NCBI GenBank assembly: GCA_938012815.1
Contig: CALLVV010000045.1
Coordinates: 1-55,504, forward strand
DNA from: an uncultured Propionibacteriaceae bacterium
GTDB taxonomy: Bacteria; Actinomycetota; Actinomycetes; Propionibacteriales; Propionibacteriaceae
Direction: 5' to 3'
Length of the DNA stretch: 55,504 nt
Made by a program: the position numbers and the translations under genes. A model generated the notes under the pieces. It was not told the origin of the DNA and did no database searches. It was given only the letters and a program-made list of their open reading frames with translations. Below, one piece after another: positions 15,591 through 23,497 of the stretch (its first letter is position 1; each line of letters begins with the position of its first letter).

Positions 15591-16204
15591 CGGCAGCCCT
15601 GATCGGGTCCAGGCTCGCGGCCGCCTACCCGGATGCCCGCTGCGACCTGGACCACCGATCACCCTTCGAGCTGCTCGTCGCCGTCGTCCTGTCCGCCCAG
15701 ACCACCGACGCCCGCGTCAACCAGGTCACCCCGGCGCTGTTCACCCGCTACCCCGACGCGGAACACCTCGCCGAGGCGGAACAGGAGGATGTCGCGGACA
15801 TCATCAGCAGCCTCGGGCTGTACCGGTCCAAGGCGAGATCGCTGACCGGGCTGGCCCGCGCACTCGTTGCCGACCACGACGGCCGGGTACCGGACAGCCT
15901 CGACGAACTGGTGAAGCTACCCGGGGTGGGGCGCAAGACCGCCAACGTCGTGCTCGGGGACGCCTTCGGTATCCCCGGGATCACCCCCGACACCCACGTC
16001 ATCCGCGTCTCGAACCGGCTCGGCTGGGTGCACTCCACCAAACCCGGCGACGTGGAACGCGCCGTCGGGGCGCTGTTCCCGCCCGGCGAGTGGGTGGTGC
16101 TCTGCCACCGGATCATCTGGCACGGCCGCCGCTGCTGCCGTGCCCGCACACCCGCCTGCGCCGTCTGCCCCGTGGAGGATCTGTGTCCCAGCTCTCAGGC
16201 CTGA
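15587..16204 (+). CDS. nth: Endonuclease III
   Basis: Bifunctional DNA glycosylase/AP lyase that removes oxidised pyrimidines. The helix-hairpin-helix LPGVGRKTANVVL carries catalytic K117, and D135 sits in TPDTHVIRVSNRLG. The C-terminal [4Fe-4S] loop is complete (C-X6-C-X2-C-X5-C in CRARTPACAVCPVEDLC). 205 residues, normal length. The GTG start overlaps the ridA stop (GTGA), and the 3' end overlaps the nudix gene by 22 bp, so the four genes form one tightly packed operon. Confidence 0.95.
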   Translation: MTAALIGSRLAAAYPDARCDLDHRSPFELLVAVVLSAQTTDARVNQVTPALFTRYPDAEHLAEAEQEDVADIISSLGLYRSKARSLTGLARALVADHDGRVPDSLDELVKLPGVGRKTANVVLGDAFGIPGITPDTHVIRVSNRLGWVHSTKPGDVERAVGALFPPGEWVVLCHRIIWHGRRCCRARTPACAVCPVEDLCPSSQA

Positions 16205-16806
16205 CGGCGGCGCTTCGCGACGGCATGGCCGGGCCGCTCGGCCAGTTCGGTCGCGCCCCCGACGACGCGCGCCCGGCCGCCGTCCTGATCCTGCTCACCG
16301 ACGAGCCCGACCCGGCCGTCCTGTTCACCGAACGCGCCGGGGGACTGCGGGCGCACGCCGGGCAGATCTCCTTCCCCGGCGGCGGCGCGGAAACCGGCGA
16401 AACCCCCGTCGCCACGGCGCTGCGGGAGGCCTGCGAGGAGGTCGGCCTGGACGCGGGACTCGTCACCGTCCTCGGTCAGCTCCCGACGGCCTGGGTGCCG
16501 GCCAGCGGCTACGAGGTCACCCCCGTCGTCGCGCGGTGGTCGGAGCCGCTGCCGCTGGCGCCCGTCGACCCCGGGGAGGTCGCGAACGTGCTCCACCTGC
16601 GGGTATCGCAGCTCAGCGACCCCACGACCCGCGTCACGGCCACCGTCCCCGGCGGCTACCGCGGCCCCGGATTCCAGCTCGGCGACCTGTTCATCTGGGG
16701 CATGACCGCCCACCTCCTCGACGTCACCCTGCGGGTCGCGGGCTGGGAGCGGTCGTGGGACCGGGACCGGGAGGTGCCGGTGCCGGGTCGCTTCCTGAGG
16801 GACTGA
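16183..16806 (+). CDS. NUDIX hydrolase, CoA pyrophosphatase-like
   Basis: 207 residues. The Nudix box is GGGAETGETPVATALREACEEVGL, matching GX5EX7REUXEEXGU. The preceding LRAHAGQISFPGG is the upstream signature of the NudL/CoA-diphosphatase subgroup, which cleaves coenzyme A or its derivatives. GGAGG at 16174-16178 supports the GTG at 16183, inside the end of nth. In many actinobacteria this gene follows nth, as here. No membrane segment. Confidence 0.85.
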   Translation: MSQLSGLTAALRDGMAGPLGQFGRAPDDARPAAVLILLTDEPDPAVLFTERAGGLRAHAGQISFPGGGAETGETPVATALREACEEVGLDAGLVTVLGQLPTAWVPASGYEVTPVVARWSEPLPLAPVDPGEVANVLHLRVSQLSDPTTRVTATVPGGYRGPGFQLGDLFIWGMTAHLLDVTLRVAGWERSWDRDREVPVPGRFLRD

Positions 16807-16909
16807 TCCACCGCCACCGTCGTCGGTTTGGCATCGGCCGTCCGCCCGTCGCCGTCTCGTACCACTACCCGCCTGGTTGTCGCCTGCTGCCGCCTGCTGT
16901 CGTCGTCGG

Positions 16910-17033
16910 TTCGCTGGCCTTACCCACAGTTCGCTGGGCTTGTTGATGTTTGCTGGCCTCACAGCGCAGGCAAACGTGAACAAGGCCAGCAAACCAGGAT
17001 CAAGGCCAGCGAATCAGGGTCAAGGCCAGCGAA
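16910..17033. repeat. Mirrored array of six 12-bp repeats
   Basis: TTCGCTGGCCTT-like units start at 16910, 16930 and 16949 in one orientation, and AAGGCCAGC(A/G)AA units start at 16982, 17002 and 17022 in the other. Spacing is 19-20 bp throughout. The two halves are complementary, so alternative hairpins or a cruciform are possible. The array lies in the 380-bp gap between the nudix gene and the ABC exporter; a lone arm of the GCTGCGCAA repeat (about 17042-17057) follows it. Confidence 0.75.
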
Positions 17034-17113
17034 ACGGGGCTGGGTGCTGCGCAATCGTGCGACTCCCTGGATGCGCCCCGCAAGTGCTCTTGGAACAGAA
17101 ATTTAGATCTTTC

Positions 17114-17131
17114 TAAGCAAATACTTGCTTA
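17114..17131 (+). promoter_or_regulatory. Operator-like palindrome before the ABC exporter
   Basis: TAAGCAA-ATAC-TTGCTTA, a perfect 7-bp inverted repeat in an AT-rich stretch 57 nt before the ATP-binding gene. The form is typical of TetR/MarR/PadR operators that repress drug-type ABC exporters. No regulator gene is adjacent. Confidence 0.55.
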
Positions 17132-17187
17132 TCTGGAAAGTTATTGTTACCGTAGGGACTCAACGGCGAACCGCAGGAGGAACCGAC

Positions 17188-17955
17188 ATGACCACCGCCA
17201 TCAGCTTCCAGAACGTGACCAAGGACTACGCGACCTCCACGGGCGTCGTCCGAGCCCTCCGAGGCCTGGACCTCGAGATCCCGCAGGGCGTGATCTACGG
17301 GCTTCTCGGCCCCAACGGGGCGGGCAAGACCACCGCCCTCGAGATCGCCGTCGGGCTGCGTGGGGCCACCGGGGGACTCGCCCGGACCATGGGGCTGGAC
17401 CCGGTCAGGGACAACACCGAGGTCAGGAACCGGATCAGCATCCAGCCGCAGAACGCCACTGGATTCGATCTGCTGACCGGCGAGGAACTCCTCGACATCT
17501 GGAGCGCCCTCTACCCCAACCCCCGGCCCGCGGAGGAGCTCATCCGCCTGCTCGACATGAGCGGCTACATCGACCGGCAGCTGCGACGCCTCTCCGGTGG
17601 GCAGCGACAGCGGGTCAACCTGGCCTTGGCGCTGATCGGCGGGGTGAACGTGACCGTCCTCGACGAACCCTCCACCGGACTCGATCCGATGGCCCGCGCC
17701 GACCTGTGGGACGCGCTGCGTCACCTCAAGCAGGAAGGCATGACCATCATCCTGTCCACCCACGACATGGAGGAGGCCGAGGTCCTCTGCGACTGCCTGT
17801 CCATCATCGACGCCGGCGCAGTCGTCGCCGAGGGCAGCCCGTCGGAGCTGATCGCCGACGCCGAACGACGCCACCAGGGACCGGAACGTTTCCGCGGCCT
17901 CACCGACGTCTTCTTCCAGGCCGCAGGCCGTGCCTTCCACCAGCAGAACAAGTGA
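17188..17955 (+). CDS. ABC transporter ATP-binding protein (drug/export type)
   Basis: 255 residues. Walker A GPNGAGKTTALE, signature LSGGQRQRVNLA, Walker B VTVLDEPSTGLD and the switch His in LSTHDMEEAEVLCDCL mark a CcmA/DRA-type ATPase that energises an ABC-2 permease. GCAGGAGG gives a good ribosome binding site for the ATG at 17188. The permease gene follows after 17 nt. The AT-rich promoter with a 7-bp palindrome suggests local repression, possibly by a ligand-sensing repressor encoded elsewhere. The substrate cannot be predicted; antibiotics or lipids are usual for the family. Confidence 0.9.
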   Translation: MTTAISFQNVTKDYATSTGVVRALRGLDLEIPQGVIYGLLGPNGAGKTTALEIAVGLRGATGGLARTMGLDPVRDNTEVRNRISIQPQNATGFDLLTGEELLDIWSALYPNPRPAEELIRLLDMSGYIDRQLRRLSGGQRQRVNLALALIGGVNVTVLDEPSTGLDPMARADLWDALRHLKQEGMTIILSTHDMEEAEVLCDCLSIIDAGAVVAEGSPSELIADAERRHQGPERFRGLTDVFFQAAGRAFHQQNK

Positions 17956-17972
17956 CCCGCAAGGAGATCGCC

Positions 17973-18785
17973 ATGTCACCCCTTTCCACCACCCGCCCAC
18001 TGACCGCAGCAAACCGGGAGATCGCAATGCCCGCCGCGCCCGTCACCCGCAAACTGTTCAAGCTCCACTGGCTGGAACTCACCCGCAACCGCGCCCAGTT
18101 CATCTTCGCCATGGTGTTTCCCCTGTTCATGGGTGGAATGTTCTTCCTGATCTCGACGGTGATGCCCTCCAGCACCGCAACCAACTTCGGCGCCATGATC
18201 CTGCCCATGAGCGGCTACCTGGCGCTTTCCGGGGTCGCCCTCAACCTGACCGCCGGACCTCTGGTGCAGTACCGGGAACAGGGCACCTTCCGGGTGCTCG
18301 GCACCACCCCGCTCAGCCGGACCCGTTTCCTGCTCACCCATCTGTTCCTGCGGGTCGTCTTCGCGATGGTGCTCTGCGTGGCGCTCTACCTCCTCGGGGC
18401 GGCGATCGGGCTGGCCGACTGGGCCGCGATCCCGGCCCTCACCGCGGCCTCCCTTCCCGCCCTGCTGCTGTTCCTGGCCATCGGGTACTGGTTGGGTGGC
18501 GTGATGACCAGCTCCCAGGCCACCAGCAGCGTCAGCGCCTTCCTGCAGGTCGGGTTCCTGTTCATCAGCGGCGCCGGAATCCCCCTGTGGCTGCTGCCCG
18601 AGACCGTCCAGCAGGTCATCAGCTGGCTGCCGCCGGCCCTGTCCGTCGACCCCCTCTTCTGGGCGGCGAACAGCCCGTTCCAGCGGCACGATCCGTGGCT
18701 GACCAGCGGAATCACCATCGTTCTGGCGGCGCTCGTCATGCTGGCGGCGATCCGCACCTTCCGCTGGGAGGTTCGCAGCAGGTGA
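17973..18785 (+). CDS. ABC-2 type transporter permease
   Basis: 270 residues with about six membrane segments, among them FIFAMVFPLFMGGMFFLI, LYLLGAAIGLADWAAI and AFLQVGFLFISGAGIPLWLL, as in ABC-2/DrrB-type permeases. AAGGAG precedes the ATG at 17973, the second gene of the exporter operon. A second in-frame ATG (M18) follows GGGAGATCGCA, similar to the first ribosome binding site (GGAGATCGCC), which suggests a short duplication of the start region; either start may be used. After the stop comes a palindrome (18799-18858) that probably ends the transcript. Confidence 0.85.
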   Translation: MSPLSTTRPLTAANREIAMPAAPVTRKLFKLHWLELTRNRAQFIFAMVFPLFMGGMFFLISTVMPSSTATNFGAMILPMSGYLALSGVALNLTAGPLVQYREQGTFRVLGTTPLSRTRFLLTHLFLRVVFAMVLCVALYLLGAAIGLADWAAIPALTAASLPALLLFLAIGYWLGGVMTSSQATSSVSAFLQVGFLFISGAGIPLWLLPETVQQVISWLPPALSVDPLFWAANSPFQRHDPWLTSGITIVLAALVMLAAIRTFRWEVRSR

Positions 18786-18798
18786 GACGGCATCGTTT

Positions 18799-18858
18799 CC
18801 GTGCAACACTCAATGCGCCCGGGCCGAGGAGAACCCGGACGCATTGAATGCTGCACGG
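18799..18858. repeat. Diverged copy (D) of the palindromic element
   Basis: CCGTGCAACACTCAATGCG against CGCATTGAATGCTGCACGG pairs at 17 of 19 positions. The GCA(A/G)CACTCAA core is shared with copies A-C. It lies between convergent genes, probably as a bidirectional terminator. Confidence 0.7.
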
Positions 18859-18930
18859 ACGAGAGCACGGCCCCGTCCTGAGCGTTGCAGGGCGGCGAAC
18901 AAAGTTGTCGTTCGGGCGCAGAACAGCTTC

Positions 18931-18973
18931 GATTCGGACTGCTCCGTCGTCGCGGTCCGGCTCAACCAGCTTC
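18931..18973. repeat. Right half of the GGTTGAGCC element
   Basis: The stretch GATTCGGACTGCTCCGTCGT through CCGGCTCAACCAGCTTC matches the right end of the element at 24144-24288 (TCGACTTGGGCTGCTCCTTC...CCGGCTCAACCGGCTTC). Read on the minus strand it supplies the last codons and stop of the holin-like gene. Confidence 0.65.
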
Positions 18974-19411
18974 GGGGAGGGACGGTTCCTCCCTTATCAC
19001 CATCTCCGTCGACCGGCCGATGGCGGCGTCGGTGAGGGCGACGAACGTGGCCCTGGCCTCCTCGATGGTGGCGGTCGGGGCCTTGACCTTCCGGAAGCGG
19101 GCGCGGGCCATGAAGATCAGCAGCACCGCGATCCCGATCGACAGCAGCGCCGCCACCAGGAACCCCAGCGTCAGGCAGCCGACGGTGTTGAGGCCGGTGA
19201 GGCTCAGCAACCAGCTCAGGGCCAGCGCCAGCACGATCACCAGCATCCACAGCGAATGCAGCAGGAAGGTGACGGCGGCCGCGACGAAGGCCGAACCGAT
19301 GCCGGCCTGTTTCGCGGTAGGGACGAGCTCGGCCTTGGCCAGCTCCGTTTCGCGGGCGACGAAATCCATCAAGCCGTCGCGGAGCAACTGGAATGGTGTG
19401 GGACGGGCCAT
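18962..19411 (-). CDS. Phage holin superfamily III-like membrane protein
   Basis: 149 residues. The N-terminal amphipathic segment DGLMDFVARETELAKAELVP is followed by two long membrane helices (AFVAAAVTFLLHSLWMLVIV and GFLVAALLSIGIAVLLIFMA). This is the layout of the chromosomal actinobacterial Holin-X/DUF1469 (PF07332) proteins, which are not linked to a prophage here. Function is unknown. AAAGGA lies upstream of the ATG at 19411. The C-terminus PEAG and the stop lie in a GGTTGAGCC repeat end, as for pheA and the HAD gene. Confidence 0.8.
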   Translation of the reverse strand: MARPTPFQLLRDGLMDFVARETELAKAELVPTAKQAGIGSAFVAAAVTFLLHSLWMLVIVLALALSWLLSLTGLNTVGCLTLGFLVAALLSIGIAVLLIFMARARFRKVKAPTATIEEARATFVALTDAAIGRSTEMVIREEPSLPEAG

Positions 19412-19466
19412 CGTATTCCTTTCGCGTCCGACCGGTTGCGGCGCAGCCGGTACCCCTACCCTACGG

Positions 19467-20231
19467 CTACCGCAGGGGTGTCGCGACCTGCATGTCGATC
19501 TCGATGCCGCTTTCCGGCATGGACACCGGCTCGGTCAGTTCATCGTGATTCACCCAGGCCCGCCACGCCAGCAACTGGAACGGCAGACGCAGGTTCTCCC
19601 CGGGTCTGACCGCCTGCTCGAACAGCGTCTTGACCTCATCGGCCAGGCGTTTGCGCTGCACCTCCGAAAGCCGTCGTGACAGCGGCTGATTGGCGACGAG
19701 CTGCTGGAGGTCGTCGAGGCTGATGGTTTGCCAGATGCGGAAGGCGCGGTGCTCCACCTCCGGGAAGTACTTCGAGTCGTCCACGGCGGCCAGGGACGCG
19801 TGGCCGTAGTCGCCGCGCATCGCCATCGGGTCGTAGTGACGCATCAGCGCGGTGAGGCGCCGCACCCACGGCACCGAGTCGTCGCGGATGATGTACGAGG
19901 CCGAGAAACAACCACCGGGACGCAGCACGCGGGCGATCTCCGACAACGTCTGTCCGGGATCGAAGAGGTGGAAGGACTGGTGGGAGAACACCACGTCGAA
20001 CTGGCAGGGATCGATCGGGATGGCCTCGGGGCGCGCCCAGAAGGGGTTGATGCCCTGGAGGGCGAGCAGGCGACGCATGTCGCGGTCGGTGTCGGCCATG
20101 GCGAAGACGGTGTGGCCCGCCTGCTCAAGGCGCTGGGGCAGCAGGCTGCCCCCGAAGGTCAACCCCCGCACCCCTGGCCAGACGGCAAGCCAGGTCAGTG
20201 CTTCAGGAGGCAGGGGATCGGTGGTGGTCAT
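19467..20231 (-). CDS. Class I SAM-dependent methyltransferase
   Basis: 254 residues. A Rossmann-type methyltransferase with a shortened motif I (VRGLTFGGSLLPQRLEQAG), the acidic residue in FAMADTDRDM, motif II QFDVVFSHQSFHLFD and the post-II helix EIARVLRPGGCF. This is the Methyltransf_11-type pattern. Motif I lacks the usual GXGXG, so SAM binding may be altered. AGGAAGAG precedes the ATG at 20231. The gene diverges from the Tad operon with a 94-bp shared upstream region that contains a DnaA-box sequence. The substrate is unknown. Confidence 0.8.
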   Translation of the reverse strand: MTTTDPLPPEALTWLAVWPGVRGLTFGGSLLPQRLEQAGHTVFAMADTDRDMRRLLALQGINPFWARPEAIPIDPCQFDVVFSHQSFHLFDPGQTLSEIARVLRPGGCFSASYIIRDDSVPWVRRLTALMRHYDPMAMRGDYGHASLAAVDDSKYFPEVEHRAFRIWQTISLDDLQQLVANQPLSRRLSEVQRKRLADEVKTLFEQAVRPGENLRLPFQLLAWRAWVNHDELTEPVSMPESGIEIDMQVATPLR

Positions 20232-20266
20232 CTCTTCCTGGGTTGTTTTCAGCTACTCAAAACAGG

Positions 20267-20275
20267 TTATCCACA
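20267..20275 (+). promoter_or_regulatory. DnaA-box sequence in the Tad operon promoter region
   Basis: TTATCCACA, a perfect match to the DnaA box, 51 nt before the ssd start and 36 nt before the divergent methyltransferase. A single copy, so the function is uncertain. Confidence 0.35.
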
Positions 20276-20325
20276 TCTTCGGACGGGAATGGAGGTTCGG
20301 CTCGGCCGGTTCCCAGAGTGAAAAT

Positions 20326-21348
20326 GTGAACACAACGGAGATTACCGGTCCATTGCTTGCCACGCGGGAAGCCGCGCTCGCGGATTCCGTGCTCGCCACC
20401 ACGCTTGCCCTCGGAATCGATCTGGAGGTCGTCCCGGACCGGGAGGAACTCAGGCGACGCTGGCGCGCCGCATCGCTGCGTCTGGTGGGCACGGACATGG
20501 CGTCGCGGGCCGCGACGCTCGGTGCCGTACCCGGGGTGTGGGTGGTTGGTTTCGACTCCGAGGAGCTGCTGCAGGCCTCGGCGGAACTGGGTGCGCCCGC
20601 ACTGCTGCTGCCCGGTGAGTCGCAGCGGCTCGCGGAGGTGTTTTCCAGTGAACTACCGGGCCAGGACGCGGCACAGATACTGGCTTTGATAGGGGCCTCC
20701 GGTGGTTTGGGGGTCAGCTCCCTGGCGGTGGGGTTGTCCACGCGGGCCGCGGATGTGGGGTTGCGCTCGGCGGCGATGGAGCTGGCGGGCTGCGGCGGTG
20801 GCCTGGACCTGTTGTTCGGGGCGGAAACACAGGTGGGCATGACCTGGGAGGAACTGCGGCACGCCGTCGGTGAGATCGGGGACCTCACCCCGCACCTGGT
20901 ATCGGCGGAACGGGTCTCGGTGCTGGCGCTGGGCAGACCCCACGGCGATTCCCCGGACGAGGCGGCGTTGTCGGCTGTGCTCAGGTCGTTGGAACGCAGC
21001 CACGACATGGTGGTGGTGGACCTGGGAGACGGCGCCAGGCTGGCGGAGCTGGGACGTCGCGCCGTTCCCCTGCTGATGGTGGGTGCGGACGTGAGATCGG
21101 TGGCCGCGGCCCGGATGCGAGCCCGCCGGATCGACCTGGCCGGGGCGCTGCTGGTGGTACGGGTCGGGAAAGGCCGCGGGTTGCCACCCGAAGCGGTTTC
21201 CGACGCGCTGGGGCTGCCGTTGGCCGGGGTGGTGCGCGATGACCCGAAGGTGCCCCGGCTCGCGGCCCAGGGGGCCAGCGTCGGGTCGCGGCCCGCGGCC
21301 CGGCTGCGCCGGGACTCGACGCGGCTGCTGAAGGAGGTGCGTCTGTGA
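20326..21348 (+). CDS. ssd: Ssd/CpaE-like MinD-family ATPase of the Tad locus
   Basis: 340 residues. An N-terminal receiver-like domain is followed by a MinD/ParA-like domain starting LIGASGGLGVSSLAVGLS (residues 121-138). The deviant Walker A lysine is missing: GGLGVSS instead of KGGXGKT/S. This is the septum-site-determining (Ssd) or TadZ/CpaE type that precedes tadA in actinobacteria and is thought to localise the pilus machine. ATP binding may be weak or absent. The GTG at 20326 is the only start that fits, since the upstream ATG runs into a stop. The 3' end overlaps tadA by four bases. Confidence 0.85.
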   Translation: MNTTEITGPLLATREAALADSVLATTLALGIDLEVVPDREELRRRWRAASLRLVGTDMASRAATLGAVPGVWVVGFDSEELLQASAELGAPALLLPGESQRLAEVFSSELPGQDAAQILALIGASGGLGVSSLAVGLSTRAADVGLRSAAMELAGCGGGLDLLFGAETQVGMTWEELRHAVGEIGDLTPHLVSAERVSVLALGRPHGDSPDEAALSAVLRSLERSHDMVVVDLGDGARLAELGRRAVPLLMVGADVRSVAAARMRARRIDLAGALLVVRVGKGRGLPPEAVSDALGLPLAGVVRDDPKVPRLAAQGASVGSRPAARLRRDSTRLLKEVRL

Positions 21349-22487
21349 TGCTGGAGGAGCTGCAGGCCAGGCTGGGCAGGCTCGGCCGCCCCCACACGGC
21401 CGCGGACGTCGCCACCGCGATGCGCGGCATGGGGCTGGTGGTCACCGACACGGCCCTGAGGCAGGCCATGGACCAGCTGCGCCGTAACTCCGTCGGGGCC
21501 GGTCCGCTGGAGGAGCTGCTGCATGAACCGGGGGTCTCGGACGTGCTCGTCAACGGCCCGGACGCGGTGTTCGTGGATCGCGGCGCCGGGCTGGAGGCGG
21601 CGGACGTGCGGTTCGTCCACGACGAGGCGGTCCGCAGGCTTGCCATCCGGCTGGCCGCCACCGCGGGCAGACGCCTGGATGACGCCCAGCCGTTCGTCGA
21701 CGGCCGGCTGCCGGGTGGGGTGCGGCTGCACGCGGTGCTGGCGCCGCTGGCCAGCCCGGGAACGTGCATCTCGCTGCGGGTCCCGGCGTCGCGGACCCTG
21801 ACCCTGGAGGAACTGCACACCGCAGGGTCGCTCACCGACGAGGCCCTGGAGCTGTGCCGGAGGGTGATCGCCCGCAAGGTGCCGTTCCTGATCTCCGGCG
21901 GCACCGGGACGGGCAAGACCACACTGCTGGCGGCGCTGCTGGCCGAGGTGCCGGCGACGGAACGGATCGTCGTGGTGGAGGACGCCCGGGAACTGACCCC
22001 CAGGCACCATCACTGCGTGCGCCTGGAGGGCAGGCCCCCCAACAACGAGGGCAAAGGAGCGATCACGCTCACCACCCTGGTGCGGCAGGCCCTCAGGATG
22101 CGCCCCGACCGGGTGGTGCTGGGCGAGGTGCGCGGCGCGGAACTCACCGACCTGCTCTCGGCTCTCAACACCGGGCACGAGGGCGGCTGTGGCACCGTCC
22201 ACGCCAACTCCGTCGCTGACGTTCCCGCCCGGCTGGAGGCCCTCGCGGCGCTCGGCGGGCTGGTTCGCGAGGCCTGTCACGCGCAGCTCGCCGCGGCCCT
22301 GCGGCTGGTGCTGCACCTGCGTCGCGGCCCCGACGGGAAACGCTGGCTGGCGGAGGTGGGGGCGTTCATGCGGGGCGCGGATGGGCTGGTCGGGATCGTG
22401 CCCGCCATGACCTTCACCGGCGGGGCCACCACCTGGGGTCCGGGAGCGGACCTCGTGTGCGACTGGCTGGAGTGGTCGCGATGCTGA
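21345..22487 (+). CDS. tadA: Tad pilus assembly ATPase TadA/CpaF
   Basis: 380 residues. Secretion ATPase of the type II/IV family: Walker A ISGGTGTGKTTLLAAL (about residues 183-198), an Asp-box VVVEDARELTP, Walker B RMRPDRVVLGEVRGAE and the His-box region NTGHEGGCGTVHANS. It powers assembly of Flp pili at the inner membrane. AAGGAGG at 21331-21337 fits the GTG at 21345 (7-nt spacing); an ATG at 21348 is the alternative. The start overlaps the ssd stop and the end overlaps tadB, so the operon is tightly coupled. Confidence 0.93.
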   Translation: MMLEELQARLGRLGRPHTAADVATAMRGMGLVVTDTALRQAMDQLRRNSVGAGPLEELLHEPGVSDVLVNGPDAVFVDRGAGLEAADVRFVHDEAVRRLAIRLAATAGRRLDDAQPFVDGRLPGGVRLHAVLAPLASPGTCISLRVPASRTLTLEELHTAGSLTDEALELCRRVIARKVPFLISGGTGTGKTTLLAALLAEVPATERIVVVEDARELTPRHHHCVRLEGRPPNNEGKGAITLTTLVRQALRMRPDRVVLGEVRGAELTDLLSALNTGHEGGCGTVHANSVADVPARLEALAALGGLVREACHAQLAAALRLVLHLRRGPDGKRWLAEVGAFMRGADGLVGIVPAMTFTGGATTWGPGADLVCDWLEWSRC

Positions 22488-23497
22488 TCTGCGTGGTGTT
22501 TTTCGCCCTCGCGGCTGCGTTGATCGCCGGGAAGGAGCAGAATTTGGAACGGCTGGGATTACCAGCCCGCCGCAGGCCGGGACGTGGCAGCGCAGCTGTC
22601 GTGAGGAAGACGTCCCGGCCTGTGCCGTCAAGTTTCCCCTTGTGGCGCCGAGGAATGGTCCCGGGGGACGCCGGTATTCCCGTTCCGTGGTCCGGGGATG
22701 GATACGGGGAATTCGCCGTTGCCGATGGCGTCCGGACGGGGTCGTTGGAAAAACTGGAGGAGTCGCAGGCGTGGGGCGGCAGGAGCGGCCACGGAAGAGC
22801 GGTCGCCTCCCACCGGGCCCGGATGCGGCGCAACAATCTGCTGCTGATGGGTGGGACCGGCCTGGTTGCGGTGGCCGTGGTGTTCGGCCTCAGGGCGGCC
22901 GGCTGGACTCTCGTCGTCGTCATCGCCGCCGGAACCGCCGCGTGGGTGCTGCGGCGTGCCGCTGCGGAACGCGTCCGGCGCAACCGGGCCGACGAAACCA
23001 CCCGGGTGACGGTGGGGCTGGCCATGCTGCTGCGCGCCGGGCAGATTCCCACGGCGGCGCTTGCCGAGACCGCCACGGACTGCGACGCTCTGGCGCCCGT
23101 CGCGGCCGTCGCCACACTGGGCGGGGACGTCCCCGCGGCGCTGCAGGAGGTGTCGGAGACGCCGGGACGCGAGGGCCTGGCGCGGGTCGCGGGGGCGTGG
23201 CGGGTGGCGGAACGCACCGGTGCGCCCGTCGCCTCCGTGCTGCTGCAGGTCGCGGAAGGGCTGCGGGCCGAACGGGAACTCGCAGGGGTGGTCGAGGCCG
23301 AACTGGCGATGGCGCGCGGCAGCGCCCGGATCATGGCCTTCCTGCCGCTCGGGGCGCTGCTGCTCGGCTCCTTCGTCGGGGCCGACCCCCTCGGTTTCCT
23401 GCTGGGGAACCCGCTCGGGCTGGTGCTGGCTCTGGCCGGCGTGGGATTGGCGGCCGCCGGGGTGGTCTGGACCGAGAAGCTGGCGGCCCGGCAATGA
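22481..23497 (+). CDS. tadB: Tad pilus inner-membrane protein TadB-like (T2SS F family)
   Basis: 338 residues. An N-terminal helix (LICVVFFALAAALIAG), a pair of central helices (LLMGGTGLVAVAVVFGL, TLVVVIAAGTAAWVL) and C-terminal helices (FLPLGALLLGSFVGA, LGLVLALAGVGLAAAGVVW) surround a cytosolic F-family domain. The region 22560-22800 encodes a long Arg-, Ser- and Gly-rich insert between the first helix and the rest. The ATG at 22481 lies inside the end of tadA and follows CTGGAG by eight nt; upstream GTG codons (22457, 22472) are possible. Forms the platform of the pilus machine together with TadC. Confidence 0.85.
   Translation: MLICVVFFALAAALIAGKEQNLERLGLPARRRPGRGSAAVVRKTSRPVPSSFPLWRRGMVPGDAGIPVPWSGDGYGEFAVADGVRTGSLEKLEESQAWGGRSGHGRAVASHRARMRRNNLLLMGGTGLVAVAVVFGLRAAGWTLVVVIAAGTAAWVLRRAAAERVRRNRADETTRVTVGLAMLLRAGQIPTAALAETATDCDALAPVAAVATLGGDVPAALQEVSETPGREGLARVAGAWRVAERTGAPVASVLLQVAEGLRAERELAGVVEAELAMARGSARIMAFLPLGALLLGSFVGADPLGFLLGNPLGLVLALAGVGLAAAGVVWTEKLAARQ

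Noticed and set aside
18962..19411. Holin-like gene as sign of a prophage
   Set aside because: Neighbouring genes are chromosomal and no phage structural, integrase or lysin gene is present; the family is common in actinobacterial chromosomes.
20253..22631. A 792-codon minus-strand frame
   Set aside because: Antisense of ssd, tadA and the start of tadB; Arg/Pro/Ala-rich shadow.
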